Assembly (NCBI GenBank): GCA_022494885.1
Contig: JAGVSM010002674.1
Span: forward strand, 286,253-350,252
From: Micrasema longulum
Lineage: Eukaryota; Arthropoda; Insecta; Trichoptera; Brachycentridae
Length of the DNA stretch: 64,000 nt
Direction: 5' to 3'
Shown: positions 44,646 to 55,160 of the stretch, in pieces
Layout of the letters: each line of letters begins with the position of its first letter
How positions within the stretch are numbered: the stretch's first letter is position 1
The notes under the pieces: model-generated
What the model was told of the DNA's origin: nothing
Seen by the model: only the letters and a program-made list of their open reading frames with translations
Databases searched by the model: none
Position numbers and translations under genes: made by a program

Positions 44646-44704
44646 TGGACTGTATAGAACTATACTATAAGAATACTTCTTATAGTATAGTTCTATACAG
44701 TCCA
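44646..44704. repeat. Perfect 28-bp-stem hairpin
   Basis: 44646-44673 and 44677-44704 are exact complements around a 3-base loop (tac). 'agaatacttc.tgtgg.ctg' recurs at about 44631 and 44718, suggesting local inverted and direct copying. Confidence 0.9.
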
Positions 44705-44739
44705 TTATTTTACTATTAGAATACTTCGTGTGGTCTGAA

Positions 44740-44875
44740 TTGTCAATAATAGTTTGACGAGCAGCTACAAATAAACTTGATATTGTGGACTTATAAGATA
44801 ATATAGAATTGGACAGAATGTCTGCAGTCGTTCCAAAAGTGTTACCTAACCTATGCAATCTTGGTATCAATGTTA
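44740..44875 (-). mobile_element. LINE ORF2 extreme C-terminus
   Basis: Minus strand: MIPRLHRLGNTFGTTADILS then NSILSYKSTISSLF, matching the SPIPRLHRLGNEYGEVDLF region of the neighbouring copy. Abuts that copy's 3' tail, so the latter probably inserted here. Confidence 0.6.
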
Positions 44876-44884
44876 TTAATAAAT

Positions 44885-45865
44885 AACAATATTTATTTAT
44901 TAATTTACACGCCCTACGGGCTTTTACATATTTTAGAAATTACATTTAAGTGCAGCAGTGAAACATGAGTATGCAAATTTAGTTAAAATTAAAGAAAACA
45001 TAAGAAAAGCTAAAAGATACAATAATAAGTAAAAATCAGGAAATGTACCAACATAGGTATATGGTACATAGAAAAATATTTAAAAAAAATACATATGAAA
45101 ACATACACGCATATATATACATACATATAAGTTCATACATTATTATGGAGATACGAGAGAAGAAAAAAAAAGTAAATAAAGAAAAATATTAAGAAATTTT
45201 ACACAAAATTAATTTATAACCTTTTGAATACTTAACCTATATTTATATAAAGACAGACAAAATAAATCAACTTCACCATACTCGTTACCTAGCCGGTGTA
45301 GTCTAGGTATTGGTGAATTGTAATAATAATTGTGACTGCCTGGAGATTCAAAAAATAACGTTAGCTGCCGAGTATTTCGAAGAGGTACTTTCAAGCTGAA
45401 AACACTAGTTAATTCCGGGACGTCCAATACGCCATTTGCTATTTTATATAAATTTAATCAATTATTTATAATTCTTCTTTTACAGAGAGTTGACATATTT
45501 AGTGTACATAATAAATTATCGTAATCAATATTTTCAGTGGGTATATTAAGTTTGTAATTGATGAATCTAAGGAATATACGTTGTACTCTTTCTAACTTTA
45601 AAATATGAACATTGTAATAAAGTTTCCAAATTGTTGAATTGAATTCTAAATTACTTCTAATCAAGGCAGTAAATAGCACTTTGAGGGTAGTGATGGAATT
45701 AAAATCCTTTACAGTTCGCTGCAAATATCCAAGACATTTCATTGCCTTATTAGTGATGGTATCAATGTGAGGAATATATGTCAATTTTTCGTCAAAAACT
45801 ATCTCCAAATCCTTTATTTGTGTAACTCTTCCCAGATTGATATAAGTTCTATTCTCGTGTTCTTA
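44885..45865 (-). mobile_element. LINE ORF2 C-terminal half and 3' UTR, pseudogene
   Basis: Tail and UTR at the left ('atatttatttattaatttac', 'gccctacgggctttta'). Minus-strand frames: MEIVFDEKLTYIPHIDTITN, KAMKCLGYLQRTVKDFNSIT, TALIRSNLEFNSTIWKLYYN, LERVQRIFLRFINYKLNIPT, then after a frameshift ELTSVFSLKVPLRNTRQLTL and NSPIPRLHRLGNEYGEVDLF. This is the post-catalytic half of a Jockey/CR1-like ORF2 (E..D..LTF..HI, RS.LE...W.P., E.VQ..FLRF). About 1 kb remains. Confidence 0.8.
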
Positions 45866-45934
45866 TGAAATGTATATAAATACAGTAAAAAAGATTTACT
45901 GTGGTATTGGCATAACTTTCATTAGTTTCATTGC

Positions 45935-46615
45935 ACTTAGTTATGCAGAAAGTAGCCAGTCCATAATTTAGAAAAATGAGATTTTGGTGATTTCATTTTC
46001 AGGTAGGTCTAATCTTTGTTTTGCTTAAACACCCAGCCCGTTTTCATACAAAAAACTGTAATAATCATCTTCTGAAAAATTTCACGATGCCAAAATGTCA
46101 TGAAAATGAATGTCGCTTCATACATTATGAGTTTGTATGGCGTTCCATTCCTGGCCGTTTTCTGCAAAACGCATATTTTAGGTTGTGTAGTCAGCCAGAC
46201 GTAAAAAAAACACCAAAATTCCTTTAAAACACAATTAAATTAGTTCTGAAGTTAATATAAAAAATGACTGTAGTGATTCTTACGATTAAGTACACTAATA
46301 AAAACATTAAATTATATGATCAATACATAATGACATAACACACATCAGAGTTTTATTATGGCTGGCAGGTTCCTGCAAAATGCACATCTTAGGTTTTGTG
46401 GTCAGCCAGACTTTAAAAATCATTAAATCTTGTCATATACATAACTAAAATCTTTTTTGTTATACAAAAAAGACAATTCATGCATTATTCATAATTTGTT
46501 AAAGTAAAAAACATTCAAACTGTTTAGATTTGATTATTACTCACATTTTCCACAAAAGTACTATTAAATCAGTTTCACGTTTCTATTGCTGGCTGCTTTT
46601 TGTATAACTACTTAA
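45935..46615. mobile_element. Family E element, longer form
   Basis: Left ACTTAGTTATGCAGAAAGTA and right 'ggctgctttttgtataacta' mirror the ends of the copy at 23.0 kb with some divergence. The interior carries two direct copies of 'atggctggc.g.t..ctgcaaaa.gca' with 'gtggtcagccagac' (about 46135-46200 and 46362-46425). The ORF at 46021-46227 has no known motif. Confidence 0.6.
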
Positions 46616-46681
46616 AATTATTTTTCACATAGCAAAGATAATTTTTTATCTATTGAAATCCAGCATATTTATATATTAACA

Positions 46682-47143
46682 AATTACAACAGGGATGGAA
46701 AATACCTTAAATAAGAGAATATGGAAGTCTAGGCATTTACAGGGCTTATGACCTGTTTAAGTGGTCACTTTATACACTGTGTAACATTCACCATTTTGCC
46801 CACGTTTGAACATCCAAATTTCTTAAATTCTTCGATTTATTGATTTTAGTAAAGTTAAAGAGCTGAAAACTTTATTGTTGTGAAGAGATTCATTTGACTA
46901 AATTATCTCACATACTAGGCAACGCCTGAAAACAATTTTTTAATTATTTTTTTTTTTTTTTTAATAAAGTGGCCACTTAAACCAGCCAATGACAGGTCAT
47001 AAGCCCTGTAAATGCCTAGACTTCCATATTATCTTATTTAAGGTATTCTCTATTCCTGTTATAATTTGTTAATCTTAATGACTCCCGAGAGGGTGAAATC
47101 CAGTCTTTTGTCTACGAACATTTGGACAAACTCACATATTGTA
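46682..47143 (+). mobile_element. Family A element, full hairpin form with flanking repeats
   Basis: Body from 'aattacaacagggatgg' to 'ggcaacgcctgaaaacaatt', a T-run, then the inverted arm ('ggccacttaaaccagccaat' to 'attcctgttataatttgtt'), then the tail 'actcccgagagggtgaaatc' to 'ggacaaactcacatattgta'. ATATTTATATATT lies just before the start and ATATTTATATGTATT just after the end. Confidence 0.85.
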
Positions 47144-47420
47144 ATATTTATATGTATTTATTTTTCCAAATCCGGTGCGAAAATGTCCATTTAAAGACTA
47201 CAAAAAATACAACTTCATCATTAAAATAGATAAGAAAAATATATCAAGTCTTGTATCAAAATATAGGTATAGATTTGTGTTTCACCAAAGCCACACAAGA
47301 GTTAACGATATGGTGATTTATTCGTATAGTGTTTATGCAGCTCGACTGTTCAAACATCTCAACAATGGTAGACGAAGACCCCAACCGCTACAACACGTGG
47401 TAGTCTTATCCCTATTCAAT

Positions 47421-47545
47421 TTCCTTTTTCAGATTTTTTACCAGAGTGTGGTGATCTATTTGAAAACAACCGTTCAGGGTTCTGGTTCTATTTCACCCAC
47501 CGAAAAGTATTCTTCATCCGCCCGGATGCAAAGAAGTTGTACAAA
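47421..47545 (+). repeat. Family F repeat, copy 2
   Basis: 'ttcagattttttaccagag', 'ttctggttctatttcaccca' and 'tattcttcatccgcccgga' match copies 1 and 3. The surrounding 138-codon ORF (47175-47591) reads through it and is not recognised. Confidence 0.6.
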
Positions 47546-47669
47546 AACTAAAAAAAACAAAACATTTATTATGATCTTATTGGTTTGTTAAGGAAAGGAA
47601 CCTGTAAAATAATCATGTAATTAGTTACACTGTCACAGGTAAAATATTGACTAACTAACTTCATTAATA

Positions 47670-47705
47670 GTTACCTCGGGTAAACGGGGGTTTACCCGAG
47701 GTAAC
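47670..47705. repeat. 16-bp perfect hairpin, GGGG loop
   Basis: GTTACCTCGGGTAAAC and its exact complement enclose GGGG. A partial third 'gtaacggggtaaa' follows. No obvious coding or terminator context. Confidence 0.85.
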
Positions 47706-48119
47706 GGGGTAAAAAGGTTTAGGGGTGTACTCTGGACGGAAAAGCAAAGCTTTGCTTAGTAAATGTCTTGTTCCCTATTTTAGTTAATTTAGTTATTTCA
47801 CTGACCTTGTTCTACAACGCCCCTAATTGAATTTCGAAAAAAAAGATACACAGAATGAACCATACCAGAGGAAAAGCCATTTCCCAAATAAAATAAAGAG
47901 TGAAAATATTTGATCATTAAAAATCAATGATTTTTCCAGTTCATTTAATCGCCTTTTGAAAAGAAATCACAATTTTATGCATAATATAAAGTTAAATGTT
48001 AGTAAATAATTGTAAATCTTTTTACTTACCGACTTTTCAGTCTTTTGTTTCGAGATGTACCCGTCTTTTCATCAGGACACTAACCATACTAAAATGTAAA
48101 ACAAACCTGTTTTTTAAAA
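47706..48119. other. No recognised feature
   Basis: AT-rich; nothing recognised. Confidence 0.35.
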
Positions 48120-48335
48120 CAATATTTTAAGTTTGTCCAAATTATTCTAGGCTTGGCCTAAATTTCACACCTAGAGACGTATTGAGATTAATATAAAAGA
48201 AACAGCAGGATAATTAACATTTTGGAGAAAGAAACGTGGAAAACATTGGCTAGTTTATGTATTTACTTTACACACTGTGTACCATCGACTATTCTGCCTA
48301 TGTTTGAACATTCGTATTTCTTCAATTCATTACAA
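48120..48335. mobile_element. Family A element, strongly diverged
   Basis: 'gtttgtccaaattattctag' (tail), then 'gaaacgtggaaaacattggc', 'actttacacactgtgtacca' and 'tgcctatgtttgaacattc'. Large parts of the body are deleted. Confidence 0.6.
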
Positions 48336-48639
48336 AAATAAACTCAAAATATGATTGATTAGTTGAAAAATATTTTTAGGCTTTGTAACTTTTTACATTA
48401 TTAGTAAATTAAAAAATATATAATACAGTCCAAAAGTACGATAATAAAGCTACAGTGATTTCAAATTTAAGCTTTCTTGTTCAAACCTTTACAAAATTAC
48501 AGCCCTCTAAAAAAAGAGTTACCACTGTCTACACCCTGACCTTACTAATGGTAGATAATAGGTCATTTTGTGTAAATGATTTCAACACTGTATAATATTT
48601 ACAAGTCTCATATATAGATACCTATTAGAGAGTGACTGG

Positions 48640-48775
48640 GCTAGTGAGGAAGTTCAGTGCTACAGGAAATTAAATATATTTTTTTTCTTGAACGCGGTAA
48701 AAATTAGAGCATTTAATTGTATGGCAAAATTTTTGAAGATGTATGAAAAAAATAATGAAAAAAGATTTTTATAAA
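48640..48775 (+). repeat. Family I repeat, copy 1
   Basis: 'gaggaagttcagtgctacag', 'aacgcggtaaaaattagagc' and 'ttgaagatgtatgaaaaaa' match 51010-51130. No coding capacity. Confidence 0.55.
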
Positions 48776-48784
48776 AATGAACTA

Positions 48785-49290
48785 ACAATGTTTTGAGTAT
48801 GTCCAAATGCTTGCATACTGGCTGGATTTTCTCCCTAGGGAGTTGTTCATATTTAAATTTGTTTCTACAGAGAGGAAAAACATTTTTGAGAAGGGAATAT
48901 GGGAGTCTAGGCATTTGTATGGATTATGACCTATCATTAGCTGGTTTAAGTGGCCACTTTACACACTGTGTAAAATTCACCATTCTGCTTATGTTTGAAC
49001 ATTCACATTTCTTTAACTCTTCCATATGTTGACTTTTGTGATGCATAAATGCTGAAACCTTTATCATGTGGGTGAGATTCATCCGGCTTTTTTACTTCAC
49101 AAAAGTCAACAGATGGAAGAGTTAAAGAAATATGGCTGTTCAAATATAGGCAGAATGGTGAATGTTACACAGTGTGTAAAGTGGCCACTTAAACCAGCCA
49201 ATTACAGGTCATAAGCCCTGTTAATGCCTAGACTCTCATATTCCCTTCTCGAAAATGTTTTCTCTCCCTGTTGCAACAAATTAAAAAAAC
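48785..49290 (-). mobile_element. Family A element, hairpin form
   Basis: The tail at the left (ACAATGTTTTGAGTATGTCC ... 'tccctagggagttgttcata'), then the body to 'gggtgagattcatccggct' at about 49088, then the complementary arm from 'cttcacaaaagtcaacagat' to 'ctccctgttgcaacaaatt'. The two ORFs here (48793-49032, 49202-49426) are read-through of the repeat. Confidence 0.85.
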
Positions 49291-49734
49291 TCTTGAATTT
49301 GTCTCTAATACCACGATAGCGAAAGCTAGTAATTTGTATATTAAAAAACGAGTTATCAATTAAGTGGTATTGATTGACAGTGCGTATAATATAATGGCCT
49401 CTATGATAGCGAAGTAGATTTAACACACTTCATGTCGTAACCTAAAGGTATTATTGAATCAATTCGGTGGATTTAAAATGATAATAATGGGTCTGTCCTT
49501 ACTGGGCCCGGATTATTGAGAGCTTTTACCCTTTTCTTCAACAATTGATTCAATTACGAGTACTTATATTAGGATAGCGAGTCTTGGCGACACTTCGATC
49601 GAACACACAAAAAAATACCTAGGTAAAATTTGTAAAATAGCATTATCAAAAAATATTGACTGATAATTTTAGTACATTAACAGTGAAACTTAATATTAAA
49701 AATAATAGTAATAATAATAGAAGACCTTAATTTG
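49291..49734. other. No recognised feature
   Basis: Mixed to AT-rich; nothing recognised. Confidence 0.35.
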
Positions 49735-50555
49735 TTGACTTAATGGAAAAACACAAACTTACTTACACTTAATGAAAAAAAAAGAAATATTATCCATTTT
49801 AAAACTAGAAAAAAATGACACAAAGTAGTTGCTTACATAAATAATAAACGACTAACTGAAATTGAACGTGTTAAATACTTAGGACTGACAATAGACAGAC
49901 AATTGACATGGACAATTCATATCAACAGTTTAATCAGCAAAGTAGCGACATTATCGAGTCTTGTTTTTAAAATCAAAAACTTTGTTCCAATAAAGGAAAA
50001 AAAAATAATGTATGAAGCCTATGTAAAAACTAAAATATGTTATATGCAACAACTATGGGGAACAGGAAATAAAAATGACATAAACAAACTACAAAGACAG
50101 CAAAATAAAATATTAAAGTTAGTAAATGACCTACCCCATCTAACAGCAATTAAAGAACTTTTTAAACAAACTAAACAATCAAATGTAACTGAACTCTTTA
50201 AACTAGAATCCTTAAAATTTAATTATAAATTAGCCACTGATGTTATTGTAGGCGAAGAATTATAACTTGAAAAAAACTGTAGTAAACATGAACACAATAC
50301 GAGAATATCAGTAAAATATCATATAAAACCTTTTAAAACAAGAAAAGGACAATCGAGACTAATAAACCATGGACTCAAATTATAAAATAAACTACCAGAC
50401 ATAACTTAACAAAAGACTCAGACAACCTTTACAAAAGGTGTCTCAAATATTATTATTAACAGTAGAAAGTGATTTTTGAAAAGTAAAAATATTTTGTTAA
50501 ACGTATGTAATCCGTAAGGGTTTATCAATAAAAAAATTGAAGTAAAAAAAAATTA
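49735..50555 (+). mobile_element. LINE-Q: ORF2 C-terminus and tail, pseudogene
   Basis: LTLNEKKRNIIHFKTRKK then, in the 120-codon frame, RVKYLGLTIDRQLTWTIHIN, KVATLSSLVFKIKNFVPIKE, KIMYEAYVKTKICYMQQLWG, NDINKLQRQQNKILKLV and LFKLESLKFNYKLATD. After a stop at 50263 come NTRISVKYHIKPFKTRKGQS and LPDIT. This is the segment after the RT active site of a LINE (YLG..ID..L.W..HI, then LQ..QNK.LR). It ends 'gtaagggtttatcaataaaa'. The gene start is missing. Confidence 0.75.
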
Positions 50556-51009
50556 ATAATAATCATGGTTTATTAACAAAAAATTACAATTTATTGATGT
50601 ACTACATACTCGTATATACTTAGGTAATAGATTTTTCTGGATTATGTCTAGTCTGCCTAACTAGGTACAACCTGTTTAAAGGCAGACTTTTTTATGCAAA
50701 AATGAACAACATTACTAACTACTAGTAAATTATTATATAGAACACAACATAATGTCATTTATTAAGAATGTTTTTGAGTAAATTTTCGGATTTTCTCTAC
50801 TTAAATACGGTAAAAAAAAATTGCAAATTCATTTAATTGAATCCGAGTCATGGTTTTGCAATGTTCGGGTAACATATTGAATATTTTGGGGCACAGAAAC
50901 CTGTTTTTTTTTTGCAAATATACATGTAAAAATTGCTTTAGAGACATCCATTACTATTTCACTTTCTGCACCCAGCGTTTCATAAGATATTGCATACGTA
51001 AACCAAATA
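50556..51009. other. No recognised feature
   Basis: AT-rich. The ORF at 50829-51065 (-) has no motif. Confidence 0.35.
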
Positions 51010-51130
51010 CAGTTTATATTATTGATTGAATGAGGAACTTCAGCCCTACGGGAAATCGGATACAAAAAATGTTTTCTTACGCGCGGTAAAAATTAGAGCA
51101 TTACATTGCACAGTGAAATTTCTTAAAAAT
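51010..51130 (+). repeat. Family I repeat, copy 2
   Basis: 'gaggaacttcagccctacgg' and 'acgcgcggtaaaaattagag' match copy 1 at 48.64 kb. Confidence 0.55.
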
Positions 51131-51689
51131 GTGCGAAAAGAAAATTAAAAAAATAAAAATATAAACGCACTACTTTGAATGACGTCACTGGTTCATATGA
51201 ACCACCCGATGATATGAGAGCTTTGAAGGATATCCGGTTTGGTTACCGTAAACGAACCAATCGGAAGAACTGTTATAGAACAACCTCTGAAGTCACACGC
51301 GTAGTGATTTCAGAAATACAAAACTTTAAAAATCATAGCGCTGATAATATTATATATGAAAATAAAATTTAAAAAAATATGTCTTAGTTTAATATTTCAT
51401 AAACAAATAAAAAATTTAAAAAAGACACCGAATTTCCTCATTGGAATTAACTTTGTGGAATAAAATGATGAAATATATAATTAATAAAACACTTTGTTTT
51501 TAGACCACTTGAATTTGTTTCAAAGCGCGATGGATTAGTTAACAATGTAGGAATTATGTGAGGTTTGGAGCTCCTAACCCAGTTAGAGATAGACAGAAGA
51601 CATCAGGTTGCCGTTTAATGTGTATTTATTACACGGTGAATAAATAGTGAATTATGTCGCGAGTTACGCCCATAAGGTGTTTTTCAATT
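51131..51689. other. Unrecognised ORF in a less AT-rich patch
   Basis: 51175-51330 is conspicuously less AT-rich. It reads MNDVTGSYEPPDDMRALKDI then RFGYRKRTNRKNCYRTTSEV. No family recognised. It could be a remnant exon or an element fragment. The rest is AT-rich. Confidence 0.3.
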
Positions 51690-52480
51690 AATTTTTTTTT
51701 TTATTTCAATTTTCTATTTCAATTTTTATTCATGCATATATATGTACATCACAAAATGGAATATCTTCATATAGAGATAATAAAAATAAAAAAGAAAAAT
51801 TGGGTACATAAAAATAAAACATGGGTATACATAATATCCAGAGAATAATATGTTTAAAAAGTAAGAGAATCTTGTAACAAAAAACTACCACAGAGACGTG
51901 AAAAATGACAATGTCCAAAGTAATATTGTTCAACATAGAGATAGCTCTTCCAACAAGCATAGCCATCGACTTGTTGGCCCTGTATATTGAAATGTGAAAC
52001 AGACAATGCTGACGCTGTCTAAGGTAATTATCTGGAACATAAAATCTAAGGCTCCGCATAATTTCATGGTTGTCAATAATACCGCGCAAAAATCGAAGGA
52101 AATGCGAAGTTAAATACACATTCCTTCTAGTCTTCAAACTGTTTTAACCAAGCATACCCTGGAGACACAGAGGTAAGTAGGATAAAGATATGGATAATAT
52201 CCGTACTCCCTCGTGTAGAGAAGCCCAAGAAGTTTCTTCTGAACCCTCTCCACCATAAGAGAGTACTACGCACACGTTTCCCAAATCATTGAGCCACTCT
52301 CAAGTCTACTTCGCCCCAAGGTGTTACAAAAGATTTTTAGCACTCATGTTTTACCAAAAACCCTGGCAGTACGCAAGAAGAATCCTAACATATTCAACAA
52401 ACTACTAAAAATTGTTTCAATCTGATCATGAAATGTCAGGGAACTCACAAAACTGATGCCTAGATCTTTAACTTCGTGTT
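51690..52480 (-). mobile_element. CR1/Jockey-like LINE, post-catalytic ORF2 to tail, pseudogene
   Basis: Minus strand from the right: EVKDLGISFVSSLTFHDQIE, SLLNMLGFFLRTARVFGKT, a decayed LGRSRLESGSMIWETC, VERVQKKLLGLLYTREYGYY, then in another frame LKTRRNVYLTSHFLRFLRGI, LRFYVPDNYLRQRQHCLFHI and RANKSMAMLVGRAISMLNNI. The complement of a poly(A) run lies at about 51687-51702, and the frame continues open past the homology to 51730. Canonical motif order (VKDLGV.FD..L.F..HI; R..LE..S..W; VERVQ..FL). Dead copy. Confidence 0.8.
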
Positions 52481-52489
52481 GAAGTAACT

Positions 52490-52870
52490 GCACTTAAACT
52501 AAATGCTGTAACTGAGTGACTGATTGACTGAACTTTAATGAACTGTATTGGGCGTTAACTGCGCCCTGTGGTCTCTTTGTAGGCCGCGTTCTTTTGTTCT
52601 TCATATCTCTATGGTAGGGACGATTTTAATGTACTGTAGGACGTTGATCTCGTATTTCGCAGAACGTAATGAACTGAATTCAATAGAATATGCCGAGTTT
52701 CTTCGCCGAGTCATGACTATATTTCAGGTTAATTTATTAAGCTGTGTGTATCATCGATCATGGATTATTGAACCCTACAATAATAACACCTGAAGATGGA
52801 TGGATCTGTGCGTACCGAAACTAGTAGTGCTTGGAAATAAACTCAATTGGTCTTAAAACAAAGTGTTTTA
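52490..52870 (+). mobile_element. Family D repeat, copy 2; Penelope-like terminus (tentative)
   Basis: Matches 8.74-9.12 kb, and is more complete at the right: 'cacctgaagatggatggatc' ... 'taccgaaactagtag' ... 'cttggaaataaactcaattg' ... 'aaaacaaagtgttttatt'. The CTGAAGA (52790-52796) / CCGAAAC (from 52815) pair is the layout seen in Penelope-like terminal repeats, where hammerhead ribozyme motifs are known. The stem here is poor. Confidence 0.5.
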
Positions 52871-52917
52871 TTAATTATGTATTAAAATAAAGCTTATTTC
52901 AATTATCTGTTACAATA

Positions 52918-53035
52918 CTGTAAGGTAATCAGTCTTACGCTTCAAGTACTAGTCCAGGAACATAGATCCATCTAACGAAAATAATCCAGATATGCCGCAA
53001 TTGGATTGCTAATGCAGTAACACACGCACCTTTCT
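52918..53035. mobile_element. SINE-1 fragments in two orientations
   Basis: 'gtaatcagtcttacgcttca' with 'gtactagtccagg' is the complement of the SINE-1 body. 'tggattgctaatgcagtaac' after it reads like the SINE-1 end in plus orientation. Decayed. Confidence 0.45.
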
Positions 53036-53229
53036 CTTGCGGATATGCAAATAATTATGAAAACTAGGCTAGACGCTTACTTCACGCACAGGGTTGTGTG
53101 TTTAATTGCCGGTGAATTTTAAAGAAGAATAATAAGGATTATTATTATTTTTGGTGATTTAATTAAAATATATTTCTTTAAATAGTCCGCATGATTTCTG
53201 TACAATGAATGGTTCTAAGACCTATGGCC

Positions 53230-53395
53230 TATTCAACAAAAAACTAAATATAAATAAAACAATTGATTGAAAAGTTCATAGAATACAACAATTGATGATG
53301 GACGCCGTAATGCGATCCGAAACACACCAACAAGCTACAAAAAGTGGCTTGGTGGGATTTTAGTTTTAGTAAAAATATAACAAGTGAAATTTTTT
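53230..53395 (+). mobile_element. Penelope-like 3' end (tentative), counterpart of 7.8 kb
   Basis: 'ttgatgatggacgccgtaat' ... 'gatccgaaacacaccaacaa' ... 'gtggcttggtgggattttag'. Same terminus as 7815-7870 on the minus strand, with the same TGA.GATGG...CCGAAAC layout as family D. Confidence 0.5.
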
Positions 53396-54767
53396 TAAAT
53401 TGTAAAAATGTATAATTATGCTATTAAATCAAATAAAAAAATAAAAAAAAACGTGCACAATACAATTACTTTAAAAAACTCTTACATTATCTTACATCTG
53501 AAACGCAGTGAAAATTTTGATAATTCAAAAAGCGAGAAATCATTTTATGGCATTCAAAATACAAATAATATTCATCTCTGTTCAATGATTCTCCAATGAA
53601 GATTATTTGTCAATTTACTCAATTTCATTATGATAATGATTATCTCTATTATACTAAATAATCACATTTGCTTTAGAAAATAATGCTAAGCAGTATTGGT
53701 TATATGGAATATAAGGTCCATAGAATATTAATATGCCAAATGAATAAGGGTTTTCTATATGGATAAGAAGTAATTAATAATATGTTGTCAATTAACTGAA
53801 TTAATCAAAAATAATATTTGATTTAAATCTTGCAGCATCTATAATATTGTGTCTGTAGCTTACAGTAGTATATTAGGGAAGCTATTGTTGTTAACTTATG
53901 ACAATTTTGAGGTCTTCCGACAAAGTCCTTAAATATAAAACCGTTTAAGATCTACTCCTTAAAAATAATATATTTTTTCAAACGTAATACGGATTTTCTT
54001 TAATTTAGCTTCAATACATTTTTGTTTGTTTTTATCTCTCAGGTGCAATAATGAATTTTCTGTATCCCTAAGTTAATTTTAGGATATTTTTTTTTTCATG
54101 CGACTAATTTTTGCTTCATATATGGCCACACTGATGATTTAACGTCAAAAAATATGAACACGTGAGATCAAACATGATAATTTTCATTAAGAACATTATT
54201 CTAAAACACTTAATTAGGTTGAATTGACCGAATCGTATAAGTTTTATTTCAGTTTTTGTAGTAGTTTTATACAATATTTGAGGTTTAATCGTTAGCGTAG
54301 CCATTATATGAAGACAAATTGTAGCTGCATTAAAAAAATATCTTTAAATTAACCACTCGCTGGGAGGTAGTAAAGATTTATAATACCACCACTGGACTTG
54401 CACCTAATACGTAAGGCTGATTCGGTGGAAACGTAATTGCAACTTAGTAGAGGGTACCAAGGTGCTTCACATAGCTTTAAGATAACAACCAAACATTTAA
54501 ATTTGTTTACATATTCACACACAAACGGATTGATATTCAAAATTAATGTTTAGTGATTACAATTAATTTATTTGCGTGTCTCGAGAACCCTTTTTTTTAA
54601 TACAATTAAATAAAACGAACATTAATGGAAATCTTTTTTCATTAAAAAAAAAATACCTGCCATAAGGTTTTTACATATAATGTGCGATTATAAATATTTA
54701 TAAATAATATAAAACAACAACAAAATTGAAGAAATTTGTTTTAGAATAAAAACACTATAACATCTTT
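53396..54767. other. No recognised feature
   Basis: AT-rich. ORFs at 53408-53599 (+), 54116-54304 (-) and 54349-54540 (-) show no motif. Confidence 0.4.
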
Positions 54768-55034
54768 TTCGGCCTTGCGATGTAGTGGTCAACGCGTTTG
54801 CCTACCATGCAAGAGGTCTTGGGTTCGATTTCCAACTTAGTTATCATAAAATGTTTATTTAAAAAAGTATTTTTACACTAGAATATTTCACAATCCCTGG
54901 ACTGGTACCTGAAGCGTAAGACTAATCAGCTTACCGTCGTGTTACAAAAAAAATATCAAGATACACTGTTATTGTTATCCCAATGCAGTGCCCTATGCAC
55001 CATTCGGTGCGTAAAGAGAATGATGATGATGATA
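54768..55034 (+). mobile_element. tRNA-derived SINE (SINE-1), best copy
   Basis: Head 'ggccttgcgatgtagtggtc' (A-box region from about 54771) and 'cttgggttcgatttcc' (B box 54821-54833), with 'accatgcaagaggtc' between. The body follows: 'ctggactggtacctgaagcg', 'taagactaatcagcttaccg', 'aatgcagtgccctatgcacc'. It ends with (GAT)n at 55020-55034. About 265 bp. Spacing of the Pol III boxes is tRNA-like, and the anticodon stem is imperfect. Confidence 0.9.
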
Positions 55035-55059
55035 AAGAAATAGAGTTATTTGAAAATGT

Positions 55060-55160
55060 CATTTATTTATTTAACATTTTGTACAAAATGTTAATTGTAA
55101 AATGCATTAATGGGCTTATTGCCAAATGGCATTTTCTTCCAACTAACCAATAATTAAATA
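55060..55160 (-). mobile_element. Diverged LINE-L 3' UTR fragment
   Basis: Tail complement 'catttatttatttaacattt', then 'gggcttattgccaaatggca' (stem at 55118-55132) and 'cttccaactaacc'. Confidence 0.5.

Noticed and set aside
48793..49032. 79-codon ORF near the family A element
   Set aside because: Similar 'GKTFLRREYGSLGI' frames occur wherever the family A body is intact (37.9 kb and antisense at 49.2 kb). They are short, have no consistent start or stop and are explained by repeat identity.
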